From positions 2,381,027 through 2,420,389 of the forward strand of contig NZ_KB233222.1 in the NCBI RefSeq assembly GCF_000314855.2: a stretch of DNA of 39,363 nt. Reading direction: 5' to 3'. Source of the stretch: Providencia burhodogranariea DSM 19968 (GTDB taxonomy: Bacteria > Pseudomonadota > Gammaproteobacteria > Enterobacterales > Enterobacteriaceae). Below the pieces are notes generated by a model. The model worked only from the letters and a program-made list of their open reading frames with translations. It ran no database searches and was not told the DNA's origin. Positions within the stretch are counted from its first letter, which is position 1, and every line of letters starts with the position of its first letter. This document shows positions 27,660 through 36,699 of this stretch, piece after piece. A program made the translations under genes and the position numbers.

Positions 27660-29723
27660 ATGAAAAGTAAAAATACTCAACTATTTGATAGAGTACTGAT
27701 TCGTCAATCTATTATTGATTCATTTAAGAAATGTACGCCGCAAGTTCAGTGGCGGAACCCAGTCATGTTCGTGGTGTATATCGGCAGCATGGTGACAACA
27801 TTATTATGGCTGGCAATGTTAACAAATTATACCGAAGGTAATTCATGGTTTGGTGGAATGATCGCACTATGGTTATGGTTTACTGTTATATTCGCTAACT
27901 TTGCTGAAGCATTAGCTGAAGGTCGTAGTAAAGCGCAAGCAGCAAGCCTTAAAGGCGTCAAAAAATTAAGCAGTGCAATACGCCTTGCCTCAGCGTCTTT
28001 AAATGCCGTACAAGAAAATGTTAATTCCGATGAACTACGCAAAGGCGATATTGTTTTAATTCGTGCTGGTGAAACTATCCCTTGTGATGGGGAAGTACTT
28101 GAAGGCGGAGCTTCAGTCGATGAAAGTGCGATTACAGGGGAGTCAGCGCCAGTGATCCGTGAATCAGGCGGTGATTTTTCATCTGTAACCGGCGGAACAC
28201 GCGTCTTATCAGATTGGTTGATCGTTGAATGTACCGTGAACCCCGGTGAAACCTTCCTTGATAGAATGATTTCAATGGTCGAAGGTGCAAAACGTCGTAA
28301 AACGCCAAATGAAATAGCGCTAACTATTTTGCTCGTTGCACTCACCATTATCTTCTTGTTAGTTTGTGCAACCTTATATCCATTTACGCTATTTTCAGCA
28401 GAGCATGCTGGAGCGGGAAGTGCTGTTTCTCTTCTAGTATTAATCGCATTGTTGATCTGTTTAATTCCAACCACAATCGGAGGGCTGCTTTCTGCCATTG
28501 GCGTTGCAGGTATGAGTCGAATGTTAGGTGCCAACGTTATTGCCACCAGCGGACGAGCTGTTGAAGCAGCAGGTGACATTGATGTGTTATTGTTAGATAA
28601 AACAGGTACCATCACGCTGGGGAACCGCCAAGCCTCTGCCTTTTTACCACTTTCAGGTGTCACGGAACAGCAGTTAGCCGATGCAGCTCAACTTTCATCT
28701 TTGGCTGACGAAACGCCCGAAGGTCGCAGTATCGTCGTGCTCGCAAAACAAAAATTTAACTTACGCGAAAGAGATATTCATGCATTGAATGCCACTTTTG
28801 TGCCATTTTCTGCCATGACGCGGATGAGTGGCGTTAATATCGGTGATCGAATTATTCGTAAAGGTTCAGCTGATGCTATCCGCCGTTATATTGAAGCGAA
28901 TCACAGTAAATTTCCACTTGAAGCTGACAAACTCGTAGAACAAGTTGCTCATCAAGGGGGGACACCTCTAGTTGTTGTTGATAACCAAACCATTCTTGGC
29001 ATTGTTGCATTGAAGGATATTGTTAAAGGTGGCATTAAAGAGCGCTTTGCCCAAATGCGTAATATGGGTATTAAGACGGTGATGATCACTGGGGATAACC
29101 ATCTTACTGCCGCTGCCATTGCCGCGGAAGCTGGTGTGGATGATTTCTTAGCGGAAGCAACACCAGAGGCCAAATTGGCACTTATTCGCCAATATCAATC
29201 GGAAGGTCGTCTAGTCGCAATGACTGGCGATGGAACTAATGATGCCCCTGCTCTTGCTCAAGCTGATGTTGCTGTCGCCATGAACTCAGGTACACAAGCA
29301 GCCAAAGAAGCTGGGAACATGGTTGATTTAGATTCTAACCCAACAAAGCTAATTGAAGTAGTTCATATTGGTAAACAAATGCTGATGACGCGAGGTTCGT
29401 TAACTACATTTAGTATTGCGAATGATGTAGCCAAATATTTTGCCATTATTCCAGCAGCCTTTGCTGTGACTTGGCCACAGCTGAACGCATTAAACGTGAT
29501 GCACTTGCACTCACCAGCTTCTGCCGTGCTATCAGCTGTGATCTTTAATGCCTTGATCATTGTTGTTTTGATCCCCTTAGCGCTAAAAGGTGTGAATTAC
29601 CGCCCTATGAGTTCACAGTCATTACTACAGAGAAACCTTGGGATTTATGGTCTCGGCGGTCTGATCGTTCCCTTTGTCGGTATAAAGCTTATCGACATGT
29701 TTATCAGTCTCTTTGGTTTATAA
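27660..29723 (+). CDS. kdpB: Kdp ATPase catalytic subunit, P-type ATPase
   Basis: A 687-residue P-type ATPase (682 in E. coli). The actuator-domain motif is ITGESAPV, the phosphorylated Asp313 lies in [15 protein letters not shown], the nucleotide-binding Lys region is IRKGSADAI, and the hinge is [22 protein letters not shown]. The membrane segment [20 protein letters not shown] lies just before the phosphorylation site. It drives KdpA transport by ATP hydrolysis and sits 13 nt after kdpA. Confidence 0.98.
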   Translation: MKSKNTQLFDRVLIRQSIIDSFKKCTPQVQWRNPVMFVVYIGSMVTTLLWLAMLTNYTEGNSWFGGMIALWLWFTVIFANFAEALAEGRSKAQAASLKGVKKLSSAIRLASASLNAVQENVNSDELRKGDIVLIRAGETIPCDGEVLEGGASVDESAITGESAPVIRESGGDFSSVTGGTRVLSDWLIVECTVNPGETFLDRMISMVEGAKRRKTPNEIALTILLVALTIIFLLVCATLYPFTLFSAEHAGAGSAVSLLVLIALLICLIPTTIGGLLSAIGVAGMSRMLGANVIATSGRAVEAAGDIDVLLLDKTGTITLGNRQASAFLPLSGVTEQQLADAAQLSSLADETPEGRSIVVLAKQKFNLRERDIHALNATFVPFSAMTRMSGVNIGDRIIRKGSADAIRRYIEANHSKFPLEADKLVEQVAHQGGTPLVVVDNQTILGIVALKDIVKGGIKERFAQMRNMGIKTVMITGDNHLTAAAIAAEAGVDDFLAEATPEAKLALIRQYQSEGRLVAMTGDGTNDAPALAQADVAVAMNSGTQAAKEAGNMVDLDSNPTKLIEVVHIGKQMLMTRGSLTTFSIANDVAKYFAIIPAAFAVTWPQLNALNVMHLHSPASAVLSAVIFNALIIVVLIPLALKGVNYRPMSSQSLLQRNLGIYGLGGLIVPFVGIKLIDMFISLFGL

Positions 29724-29733
29724 GGAACACGCC

Positions 29734-30324
29734 ATGAATACGCTTCGTTCATCACTAGTTATGCTTATTTTATTAACGATTATAACAGGTGTGGCTTATC
29801 CTTTATTAGTCACCGGATTGGCCAATATTTTATTTCCTTGGCAAGCTACTGGCTCTCTGATCCAAAAAAACGATCATGTGATAGGTTCAGCCTTGATTGG
29901 GCAGAATTACCAATCTGAACGCTACTTTTTAGGGCGCCCATCTGTGACAGCTGAACATCCTTATAATGCTCTGTCATCTGGCGGTAGTAACTTTGCAATT
30001 AGTAATCCACTATTAAGTAAAACTTTTGCAGAACGTAGTGAGCAACTGAAGAAGCAAAACCCTGATGCAGGAAACGCTATTCCTGTCGATTTATTAACCT
30101 CATCGGCTAGTGGTTTAGATCCGAATATGTCAGTTGAAGCTGCACTCTACCAAGTGCCACGTATTGCCAAAAACAGACAGATTTCACAAGAAGATGTAAA
30201 ATCAGTAATTAGTGAGCAAACACAACAACCATTACTCGCGTTCTTAGGTGAGCCAATTGTTAATGTGTTACAACTCAACATCGCGCTAGATGACTATCAA
30301 CAACAGGCTAATACTCCTAAATAA
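29734..30324 (+). CDS. kdpC: Kdp ATPase subunit C
   Basis: A 196-residue protein (190 in E. coli) with one N-terminal membrane helix (about 7-30) and a periplasmic domain containing GSALIGQNYQSERYFLGRPS and the SASGLDPNMSVEAALYQVPRIA stretch (written here in part as ASGLDPNMS). It stabilises the complex on the outer face. I start at MNTLRSSLVML, which has AAGGA upstream; a start seven codons earlier inside the kdpB-kdpC gap is less likely. It ends the kdpFABC unit. Confidence 0.96.
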   Translation: MNTLRSSLVMLILLTIITGVAYPLLVTGLANILFPWQATGSLIQKNDHVIGSALIGQNYQSERYFLGRPSVTAEHPYNALSSGGSNFAISNPLLSKTFAERSEQLKKQNPDAGNAIPVDLLTSSASGLDPNMSVEAALYQVPRIAKNRQISQEDVKSVISEQTQQPLLAFLGEPIVNVLQLNIALDDYQQQANTPK

Positions 30325-30330
30325 CTTAAG

Positions 30331-30357
30331 ATGCATGCGAGTTTACCTCGCATGCAT
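30331..30357 (+). other. Perfect 11-bp hairpin between kdpC and kdpD
   Basis: ATGCATGCGAG and CTCGCATGCAT flank a TTTAC loop, seven bases after the kdpC stop. It is followed by TGCTAAC rather than a T-run, so it is not a standard terminator. It may protect the kdpFABC mRNA end or weaken expression of kdpDE relative to kdpFABC. Confidence 0.7.
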
Positions 30358-30410
30358 TGCTAACAGCCCCTAGTAGTATGACGATTTAATTCCACTCACT
30401 GAGGTTTGTT

Positions 30411-33134
30411 ATGGATAATAATGATCCAGTTCGTCCAAATCCTGACGATCTATTGGTAAAAGCTAATGATTGTGGACGAGGTAAACTCAAAATATTTTTC
30501 GGTGCCTGTGCTGGTGTCGGAAAAACCTATGCCATGCTTCAAGAAGCTCAACGCTTGCGAAATCAAGGACTCGATGTATTGGTCGGTGTTGTTGAAACTC
30601 ATGAAAGAGAAGAAACGGCAGCTTTGCTCGAAGGCTTAACGCTGCTTGCCCCCCGCCGTCTGCATAATCGTACACGTCGAGTACAGCATGCCTTTGATAT
30701 TGATGCTGCTATTGCCAGACATCCTGCCATCATTTTAATGGATGAATTGGCATTTAGTAATCCAACAGGGAGTCGTCATCCTAAACGCTGGCAAGATATC
30801 GAAGAGCTACTAGATGCTGGAATTGATGTTTTAACAACGATTAATGTACAGCATATTGAAAGCTTAAATGATGTTGTTGGAAGTATTACAGGGATCCGAG
30901 TTCGCGAAACTGTACCTGATCACATTTTTGATGCCGCAGATGAAATCGTCTTAGTCGACCTACCTCCCGATGATTTACGTCAGCGCTTAAAAGAAGGCAA
31001 AGTGTACATTCCGGGACAAGCAGAACGTGCGATCGAACATTTTTTCCGTAAAGGGAATTTAATTGCGTTACGTGAGCTAGCCTTACGCCGAACGGCAGAT
31101 CGTGTTGATGGGCAAATGCGTGAGTTTCGTGATGGTAAAGGGCTGGCTCCGGTATGGCACACCCGTGATGGCTTACTATTATGCATAGGTCACAACAGAG
31201 GCAATGAAAAATTGGTGCGTGCCGCGGCTAGATTAGCGGCAAAGCTCGGTTCGGTTTGGCATGCCGTTTATGTTGAAACACCAAAATTACATGGCCTACC
31301 CGAAGGCCACCGCAGAGCGATTCTAAAAGTTTTGCGTCTAGCCCAAGATTTAGGCGCTGAAACGGCAACGTTATCTGATCCATCGGAAGAAAAAGCTATT
31401 TTGCGTTATGCGCGTGAACATAATCTCGGAAAAATTTTAATTGGTCGTCGAACTAAACGGCGTAAGTGGTTGATTTTTAATTTAAGAAGCAGCTTTGCTG
31501 AGCGATTGGGGGAATTAGGCCCTGACTTAGATTTAGTGATTGTCGCACTCGAAGAAAAAAATTATTGTGAAAAAGAGCCTGAACATAAGCCTTTCTCTGA
31601 AAAGTGGCGAACCGATGTGAATGGCTTTGTGATGGCAATTGTAATGTGTGCTGTCATCACTTTATTTTCTCATACTTTTTTACTTGCATTAGATAAAGCG
31701 AACCTCGTTACTCTCTATTTGCTCGGCGTTGTATTAGTTGCACTGTTTTATGGCCGTCGTCCCTCCGTCTTTGCTGCGCTGGTTAACGTCATCAGCTTTG
31801 ACTTATTCTTTGTTCAACCTCATTTCTCTCTTGCTATCATGGATATGCAGTATTTAGTAACATTTACTGTCATGTTAATTGTTGGTGTCGTTGTCGGGAA
31901 TTTAACCGCAGGTATGAGATACCAAGCCAGAATTGCGCGTTATCGAGAACAACGAACTCGACATCTATATGAAATGACGAAAGAGTTGAGCCAGGCACTC
32001 ACTGAACAAGATGTTGGTAAAACGGGTTACCACTTTATTAATAATGCCTTTCAAGCGAAAACCTGCTTATTGTTACTCGATGATAACAATAAACTGTCTC
32101 CTTTGATGTGTGAGGGCTACAGCCCAATGCAAATCGATCAAGCTATCGCCAAATGGAGTTTTGATAAACGCCAACCCGCAGGAGCGGGAACTGATACATT
32201 ACCAAGCGTACCTTATCAACTCCAACCTATTACGACAGCAGACCAAACAATTGCCGTTCTTGCCATTGAACCGAGTAATATACGTCAGCTGCTTATCCCA
32301 GAACAGCAACGCATGTTACAAACTTTTACTGGGTTGATTGCGAGTGCACTTGCTCGTTTACAATTGACGAAGCAAGCAGAAACAGCAAAATTAGATATCG
32401 AGCGGGAACAATTACGAAATTCATTGTTAGCTGCACTTTCACATGATCTTAAAACGCCGTTAACCATCTTGTTTGGACAAACAGAAATCTTAATGCTAGA
32501 TCTCAGTGCGGAAAATTCCCGTTATACTGAACAAGTGAGCAAAATGCGTCAACAGGTATTAAGCACCTCGCGTTTGGTCAATAATTTACTGGATATGGCA
32601 AGATTGCAATCTGGGGGGATCCAACTTAATTTGGAGTGGCAATCATTAGAAGAAATTACGGGAAGTGCGGTACGTACATTAGACTACACATTGAAAAGTC
32701 ATCCATTATCCATTGATATTCCCGCTGATCTATTGCTCTACTGTGATGCAAATTTAATTGAACGGGTCTTAATTAACTTACTGGAAAATGCCATCAAATA
32801 TAGCGATGACAATACTCCGATGGGTATTTGTGCTAAAGTAGAGGGCAATCAAGTACATATTGAAGTTTGGGATGCCAATAATGCGATTCCTGATGGGCAA
32901 GAAAAAACGATTTTTGATAAATTTTCTCGCGCACAAAAAGAATCTGCAATCCCTGGTGTTGGTTTAGGTCTCGCAATTTGTCGTGCGATCATCCAATTAC
33001 ATGAAGGCCAAATTTGGGCCGAAAATAATAAAAAAGGTGGAGCTAGTTTTCACTTTATTTTACCTTTTAAACAGTTGCCTGACATTGAAGAGATAACCGA
33101 CTATCGTGAGCCCCCATCAAATATTGATCATTGA
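30411..33134 (+). CDS. kdpD: KdpD, turgor/potassium sensor histidine kinase
   Basis: A 907-residue membrane kinase (894 in E. coli). The N-terminal KdpD domain has Walker A GACAGVGKT (31-39) and VETHEREETAALLEGL; a universal-stress-protein-like domain follows (about 250-370). Four membrane helices lie at about 400-500, then a GAF-like region. The kinase core has His678 in LSHDLKTPLTILFGQ, the N-box NLLENAIKYS and the G-box GVGLGLAICRAI. It phosphorylates KdpE when potassium is scarce. Its last 29 nt overlap kdpE. Confidence 0.98.
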   Translation: MDNNDPVRPNPDDLLVKANDCGRGKLKIFFGACAGVGKTYAMLQEAQRLRNQGLDVLVGVVETHEREETAALLEGLTLLAPRRLHNRTRRVQHAFDIDAAIARHPAIILMDELAFSNPTGSRHPKRWQDIEELLDAGIDVLTTINVQHIESLNDVVGSITGIRVRETVPDHIFDAADEIVLVDLPPDDLRQRLKEGKVYIPGQAERAIEHFFRKGNLIALRELALRRTADRVDGQMREFRDGKGLAPVWHTRDGLLLCIGHNRGNEKLVRAAARLAAKLGSVWHAVYVETPKLHGLPEGHRRAILKVLRLAQDLGAETATLSDPSEEKAILRYAREHNLGKILIGRRTKRRKWLIFNLRSSFAERLGELGPDLDLVIVALEEKNYCEKEPEHKPFSEKWRTDVNGFVMAIVMCAVITLFSHTFLLALDKANLVTLYLLGVVLVALFYGRRPSVFAALVNVISFDLFFVQPHFSLAIMDMQYLVTFTVMLIVGVVVGNLTAGMRYQARIARYREQRTRHLYEMTKELSQALTEQDVGKTGYHFINNAFQAKTCLLLLDDNNKLSPLMCEGYSPMQIDQAIAKWSFDKRQPAGAGTDTLPSVPYQLQPITTADQTIAVLAIEPSNIRQLLIPEQQRMLQTFTGLIASALARLQLTKQAETAKLDIEREQLRNSLLAALSHDLKTPLTILFGQTEILMLDLSAENSRYTEQVSKMRQQVLSTSRLVNNLLDMARLQSGGIQLNLEWQSLEEITGSAVRTLDYTLKSHPLSIDIPADLLLYCDANLIERVLINLLENAIKYSDDNTPMGICAKVEGNQVHIEVWDANNAIPDGQEKTIFDKFSRAQKESAIPGVGLGLAICRAIIQLHEGQIWAENNKKGGASFHFILPFKQLPDIEEITDYREPPSNIDH

Positions 33135-33789
33135 AGATGAAAAAGAAATCCGTCGCTTTGTCAGATTAGCGCTGGAGGGGGAAGGTTTGAAAGTTTTCGA
33201 GGCTGAAAATTGCCATAGAGGGCTGATTGAAGCCGGTACTCGCCGACCTGATCTCTTAATATTAGATCTTGGTTTACCGGATGGTGATGGGCTAGATCTG
33301 ATCCGCGATATACGTCAGTGGAGTAGCATTCCGATCATTGTATTATCAGCCCGCGAAGATGAATCCGATAAAGTCGCGGCATTAGATGCGGGTGCAGATG
33401 ACTACCTCACCAAACCTTTTGGTATCAGTGAGCTTCTTGCAAGAGTCCGAGTTGCATTACGCCGTTTTGGCCAAACGGCTCAAAAGAGTACTTTGTTCGA
33501 ATTTGGTGATGTGAGCATTAATTTTATTAATCGAATTGTCACCAAAAAAAATGAAGAATTGCATCTCACCCCTATTGAGTTTCGTTTACTCAGTGAAATG
33601 GTGACTAATAGTGGCAAGGTTCTTACACAACGCCATCTCTTAGTCCAAGTTTGGGGACCAAATTATGTTGAACATAGTCATTATCTTCGTATCTACATGG
33701 GGCATTTACGGCAGAAGCTCGAAAATGATCCCACCCGCCCTATTCATTTATTAACGGAAACAGGCATCGGCTATCGTTTTATGCCGTGA
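33106..33789 (+). CDS. kdpE: KdpE, OmpR-family response regulator
   Basis: A 227-residue regulator. The receiver domain (1-120) has the acidic pocket IIEDE, phospho-acceptor Asp54 in LILDLGLPDGDG, and the conserved Lys in YLTKPFG. The winged-helix DNA-binding domain (about 128-227) contains LTPIEFRLLSEMV and the C-terminal GIGYRF. It starts with GTG inside the 3' end of kdpD, which implies translational coupling. It activates kdpFABC through the site at 25753-25774. No clear terminator follows. Confidence 0.97.
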   Translation: MSPHQILIIEDEKEIRRFVRLALEGEGLKVFEAENCHRGLIEAGTRRPDLLILDLGLPDGDGLDLIRDIRQWSSIPIIVLSAREDESDKVAALDAGADDYLTKPFGISELLARVRVALRRFGQTAQKSTLFEFGDVSINFINRIVTKKNEELHLTPIEFRLLSEMVTNSGKVLTQRHLLVQVWGPNYVEHSHYLRIYMGHLRQKLENDPTRPIHLLTETGIGYRFMP

Positions 33790-33954
33790 CAATTGTGAGA
33801 CTCTTTTATATCGATATTTAGGTGACGGATAACTCACTAAACTCCTTGATTTCATGATATTACTGGCGCCATAACGGATAGGTTTAATTCCTTTCGCTGC
33901 CACAATACCTGAAATCGTTCGAGCACCTGCCGAACCTCGAATATGAAGATTGAG
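33790..33954 (-). pseudogene. IS3-family transposase (OrfB) fragment
   Basis: Read on the minus strand from 33954 this encodes LNLHIRGSAGARTISGIVAA, continuing KGIKPIRYGASNIMKSRSLV and SYPSPKYRYKR. The pattern RGSAGARTI-GI---G-----A--LMK--GLVS--P--RYKR resembles the N-terminal HTH_21 segment of IS3-group OrfB transposases. There is a stop codon directly upstream and no start or catalytic DDE part, so it is only a scar. It sits exactly at the border between kdpE and the bacteriocin region. Confidence 0.6.
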
Positions 33955-34263
33955 TTAAAGCATAATCGTTAGTTTTCATAAATGAGTATTTACAGAACCA
34001 TATACCTAATAAATATAGAATTAAACTGAATACATAATTATATATAAAAATATGTATTAATTATTCTATTCAATACATAAGCCTCAGAGTGTAGTGAACG
34101 ACCTTTCTTTCTCATATTATAAAAATGGTTAAAGATGACAGTTAGTCAATAGGAAATCATTCATTAAAGATAAATTAATTTAGCAAAAGTCAGATCAACA
34201 TTTTATTTTTTTAACATAAAAAACCTTATAATATAAATACTCTTGTGATAAAAGGGTAAAATC
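33955..34263. other. AT-rich gap before the bacteriocin region
   Basis: Very AT-rich sequence without a convincing gene. An inverted repeat ATACATA/TATGTAT lies at 34030-34057, and ATACATA recurs near 34072. A good -10 (TATAAT, 34227-34232) lies just upstream of a small reading frame and could drive the toxin gene, but no clear -35 accompanies it. I searched for a LexA box, expected for SOS-controlled bacteriocins, and found none. Confidence 0.5.
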
Positions 34264-34377
34264 ATGCTATTCAGGGTGGAACTTTATGGGATGTGTTTGG
34301 TTCTTAAAATCATTTTGAGGCGTACTGATAGCATTAAACGGGCGATTTTGAGCACCAAACACGCTCGTTTTAGATAA
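34264..34377 (+). CDS. Possible small protein upstream of the toxin
   Basis: A 37-codon frame beginning MLFRVELYGMCLVLKIILRR and ending KHARFR. The first half is hydrophobic and the second strongly basic. An AAGGG stands about seven bases before the ATG, and TATAAT lies 32 bp upstream. It ends 54 bp before the toxin start. I do not recognise it; it could be a leader peptide, a small membrane peptide, or chance. Confidence 0.25.
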   Translation: MLFRVELYGMCLVLKIILRRTDSIKRAILSTKHARFR

Positions 34378-34431
34378 TAAATCTTATAAGAAGTGAATAT
34401 TGGGATTGTTTTTTAATCAGGAGATGCAGGG

Positions 34432-35829
34432 ATGCCAGAAAATAATTACATTGGAAGTGCAACAAGTCGAACAAATACAGGAACATCAACAACGACGGTT
34501 TATGTAAAGGTACCAAAGTTACGTTTTTTTATGGAACCCAGGGCGTTATCTTTTGCGCCGGCACAATCTATTTCAGTCCCCTCAATACTTAAGCCTGCTT
34601 CTTCAACGCTCTCAAAAGATATAAGCCTATTATCTCAGTTGGTTAAAGCGCCTAATCCGCTAACAATAGCATTAATGGGATTGTTTTATTCGCCGAGCGT
34701 CGGAGATTCGACGCTCGATCGCATCGTTATCGGGCGTCCATTCGAGAAGCGATCGATTGTGGGCGGTTTTTCTCGTTCTGCCTCAACCATATCTACCTAT
34801 GACTATACGTCGGAAGAGTTTCTAAGAGAAATCGCTGCGGCAAAAAGCACCGTCACGACCCGTGTTCGTTTTCGGGTGATTGAGGACGAAAAAAGTGGAA
34901 ACCCGAAAATTGTCGGATATGCCGTGGACGAACGCAGTGGGTTAGACAGAGTTCGAGTCCGTTTTGCTGAGCGTCATGAGGATGGTTCAGTAACGTTTTC
35001 TGATCCTGATTTTAAAGGTCAATTTATTTGGAATACTCAGAATAATACGGCGGAGTATAACGATTATACCGCTCAGGATGTGGCTAAAAATCCGGATTTA
35101 GCTTTTCAAGCGATGAAATTTAGCCTTGATAACGGGCAGCTAGGCTCGATTATTCATGATGGTGGCGGCGTTGGGAATTATCTTCCCCCGACGCCGCTTC
35201 CTGAGCCTCAAAAAATCTGGAGTTTACCGAACCCGATACCGGAAATTCAAAAGCCAGAATTAACTCCTAGCCCGATACCCGAACAATCAACGGGTTGGAT
35301 TGAATCGCTTCCTATTCATGAAACAGATTTTAATGATTACATAATTGTTGATCCGCTCGGTGAAGTGCCGGCTATTTATGTGTTTTTTCAGAAAGAACCA
35401 TTAAAGGGAGGAGAGATTGATTACTATAAAAATCTGAATGGACGCTCTAGAGAGAAAAAGTTTAATGTTGATCATATTCCCTCAAAGGCTGCTATTAAAG
35501 AATATTTAAAAGAAACATACCCAGATATGACGGATGACGAAATAAAAGAGCTTTATGGGGATGTCGCTTCAGTAACAATCAAAATAAAAACACATCAAAA
35601 ATATAGTGAAACATTTGGCGGTCGAAATAGTAGCAATATTGAACTTGAAAATGGAACTATTATAAAAAAAGCAAAGCTTGATTCTCTCGATTTATATAAA
35701 GCATCCGAAAGTAATTGGGCTGCAATAAGAGGTGAATTAAAAGAATCTGAGGGGTACACAGATAAAGAGCTTGACGATATGTTACAGGAAATTCATAGAT
35801 TAAACAGAGCTAAAGGATGGTATAAATGA
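34432..35829 (+). CDS. Pyocin-S-type bacteriocin/effector with C-terminal putative nuclease domain
   Basis: A 465-residue toxin. Residues about 1-95 are a Ser/Thr-rich, weakly hydrophobic N-terminus without a recognised receptor-binding domain. Residues about 120-320 resemble the S-type pyocin/colicin translocation domain (TTRVRFRVIEDEKSGNPKIV, SGLDRVRVRFAE, then a Pro-rich stretch 251-285 and DFNDYIIVDPLGEVPAIYVFF). Residues about 325-465 form the toxic module: NLNGRSR, FNVDHIPSKAAI (His348), THQKYSETFGGRN (His388), which suggests a His-metal (HNH-like) nuclease; target unknown. The ribosome site is GGAG eight bases upstream. Its stop overlaps the first immunity ATG (ATGA). GC falls from about 55% at 34681-34980 to about 25% at 35581-35700. 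Export could be by lysis, contact-dependent or type VI secretion; the sequence does not decide. Confidence 0.75.
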   Translation: MPENNYIGSATSRTNTGTSTTTVYVKVPKLRFFMEPRALSFAPAQSISVPSILKPASSTLSKDISLLSQLVKAPNPLTIALMGLFYSPSVGDSTLDRIVIGRPFEKRSIVGGFSRSASTISTYDYTSEEFLREIAAAKSTVTTRVRFRVIEDEKSGNPKIVGYAVDERSGLDRVRVRFAERHEDGSVTFSDPDFKGQFIWNTQNNTAEYNDYTAQDVAKNPDLAFQAMKFSLDNGQLGSIIHDGGGVGNYLPPTPLPEPQKIWSLPNPIPEIQKPELTPSPIPEQSTGWIESLPIHETDFNDYIIVDPLGEVPAIYVFFQKEPLKGGEIDYYKNLNGRSREKKFNVDHIPSKAAIKEYLKETYPDMTDDEIKELYGDVASVTIKIKTHQKYSETFGGRNSSNIELENGTIIKKAKLDSLDLYKASESNWAAIRGELKESEGYTDKELDDMLQEIHRLNRAKGWYK

Positions 35830-36329
35830 GTGTTGATATTGGGGCATTAGTAAATCGTTTAGGTGATACTTATAATGATATTTATGATGATGGTTTAATT
35901 CCTTATAAATCTGTTCCCGATGGGGATTTTGATGATGATGTCGTGACATTAGACATGAAAAAAGAATATGTTTTTTTAGCCTTCGAATATCCTTCAAAAA
36001 TATTAAAAAGTATAACTATTACTGTTATTCCTTCTAACATGAGAAATCAGTGGAAGTTTCCGAATGACCTACCCTTTGGATTAGAGCAAGTAATGACTGA
36101 ACAATGGCTATATAGTCACTTTGGAATGCCTATGCGTACAGCAAAGGAAAAAATAGTTGCAGGTAGGTCATTTGGGAAAATGGAGGTGTTTATTTTACCT
36201 GGTGATGTTATGGGGAAAAAAATAGCTATGTCTATGCGATATGGATATAAAAAAGTGAATGTTGAAAAAATTACATTTGAATTATTAGATACTCTGGAAG
36301 AACGTTGGAAAGATAAAATGCACATATAG
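35826..36329 (+). CDS. Cognate immunity protein, copy 1
   Basis: A 167-residue soluble protein with no signal peptide or membrane segment. It starts inside the toxin stop codon (ATGA), so it is almost certainly the partner that neutralises this toxin. It shares with copies 2-5 the frame [51 protein letters not shown] and GYKKVNV. It is the most divergent copy (MSVDIGALVNRLGDTYNDIY). The family resembles DUF6392-type proteins as I remember them; I cannot verify that name. It lacks the 3' flank repeat seen after copies 2-5. Confidence 0.75.
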   Translation: MSVDIGALVNRLGDTYNDIYDDGLIPYKSVPDGDFDDDVVTLDMKKEYVFLAFEYPSKILKSITITVIPSNMRNQWKFPNDLPFGLEQVMTEQWLYSHFGMPMRTAKEKIVAGRSFGKMEVFILPGDVMGKKIAMSMRYGYKKVNVEKITFELLDTLEERWKDKMHI

Positions 36330-36483
36330 TAGGTTTCAGCGTATCAGAGATGTTTAGTGGCAATAAACGAAGAAAATAGTGGTCATGTATTCAACATATA
36401 GATCGCGATGTTTAGCACCAGAAATATGTTAATAGAAAATTAATATTCAGCGTGTGGAATCATTAGTTTCACAAGCTATCTAA

Positions 36484-36699
36484 TTTTGCTCAAAAAGACA
36501 TAAATCAACATATTGGATACTTGACCGAACATTGTTACCACGAAAAGAGTTGGATGCTAAAAATTTACGGGAGGCGGTCGAACGTAATTGGGAAGCCAAC
36601 CGAGAATGCTTAGAAAATGAAGGTTACGATAGCAAATTACTGAATGAAAAATTAGACAAAATTCATGAACTAAACGAAGCGAAAGGATTATACAAATGA
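36484..36699 (+). pseudogene. Orphan toxin C-terminal remnant upstream of immunity copy 2
   Basis: An open frame without a start codon (a stop at 36481) that ends LLPRKELDAKNLREAVERNW, then EANRECLENEGYDSKLLNEK and [15 protein letters not shown]. It aligns with the end of the complete toxin (ESNWAAIRGELKESEGYTDK and EIHRLNRAKGWYK). The stop codon overlaps the next immunity ATG (ATGA) just as in the complete pair. Only about the last 50 residues are alignable, so this is the tail of a second, different toxin allele. The 36330-36480 stretch before it has no recognisable coding content. Confidence 0.75.

Noticed and set aside
27827-28663. 278-codon minus-strand frame opposite kdpB
   Set aside because: Lies wholly inside a well-conserved P-type ATPase gene; composition is that of an antisense shadow.
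33955-34431. LexA (SOS) box before the toxin
   Set aside because: No CTGT-N8-ACAG match was found in the region by eye.
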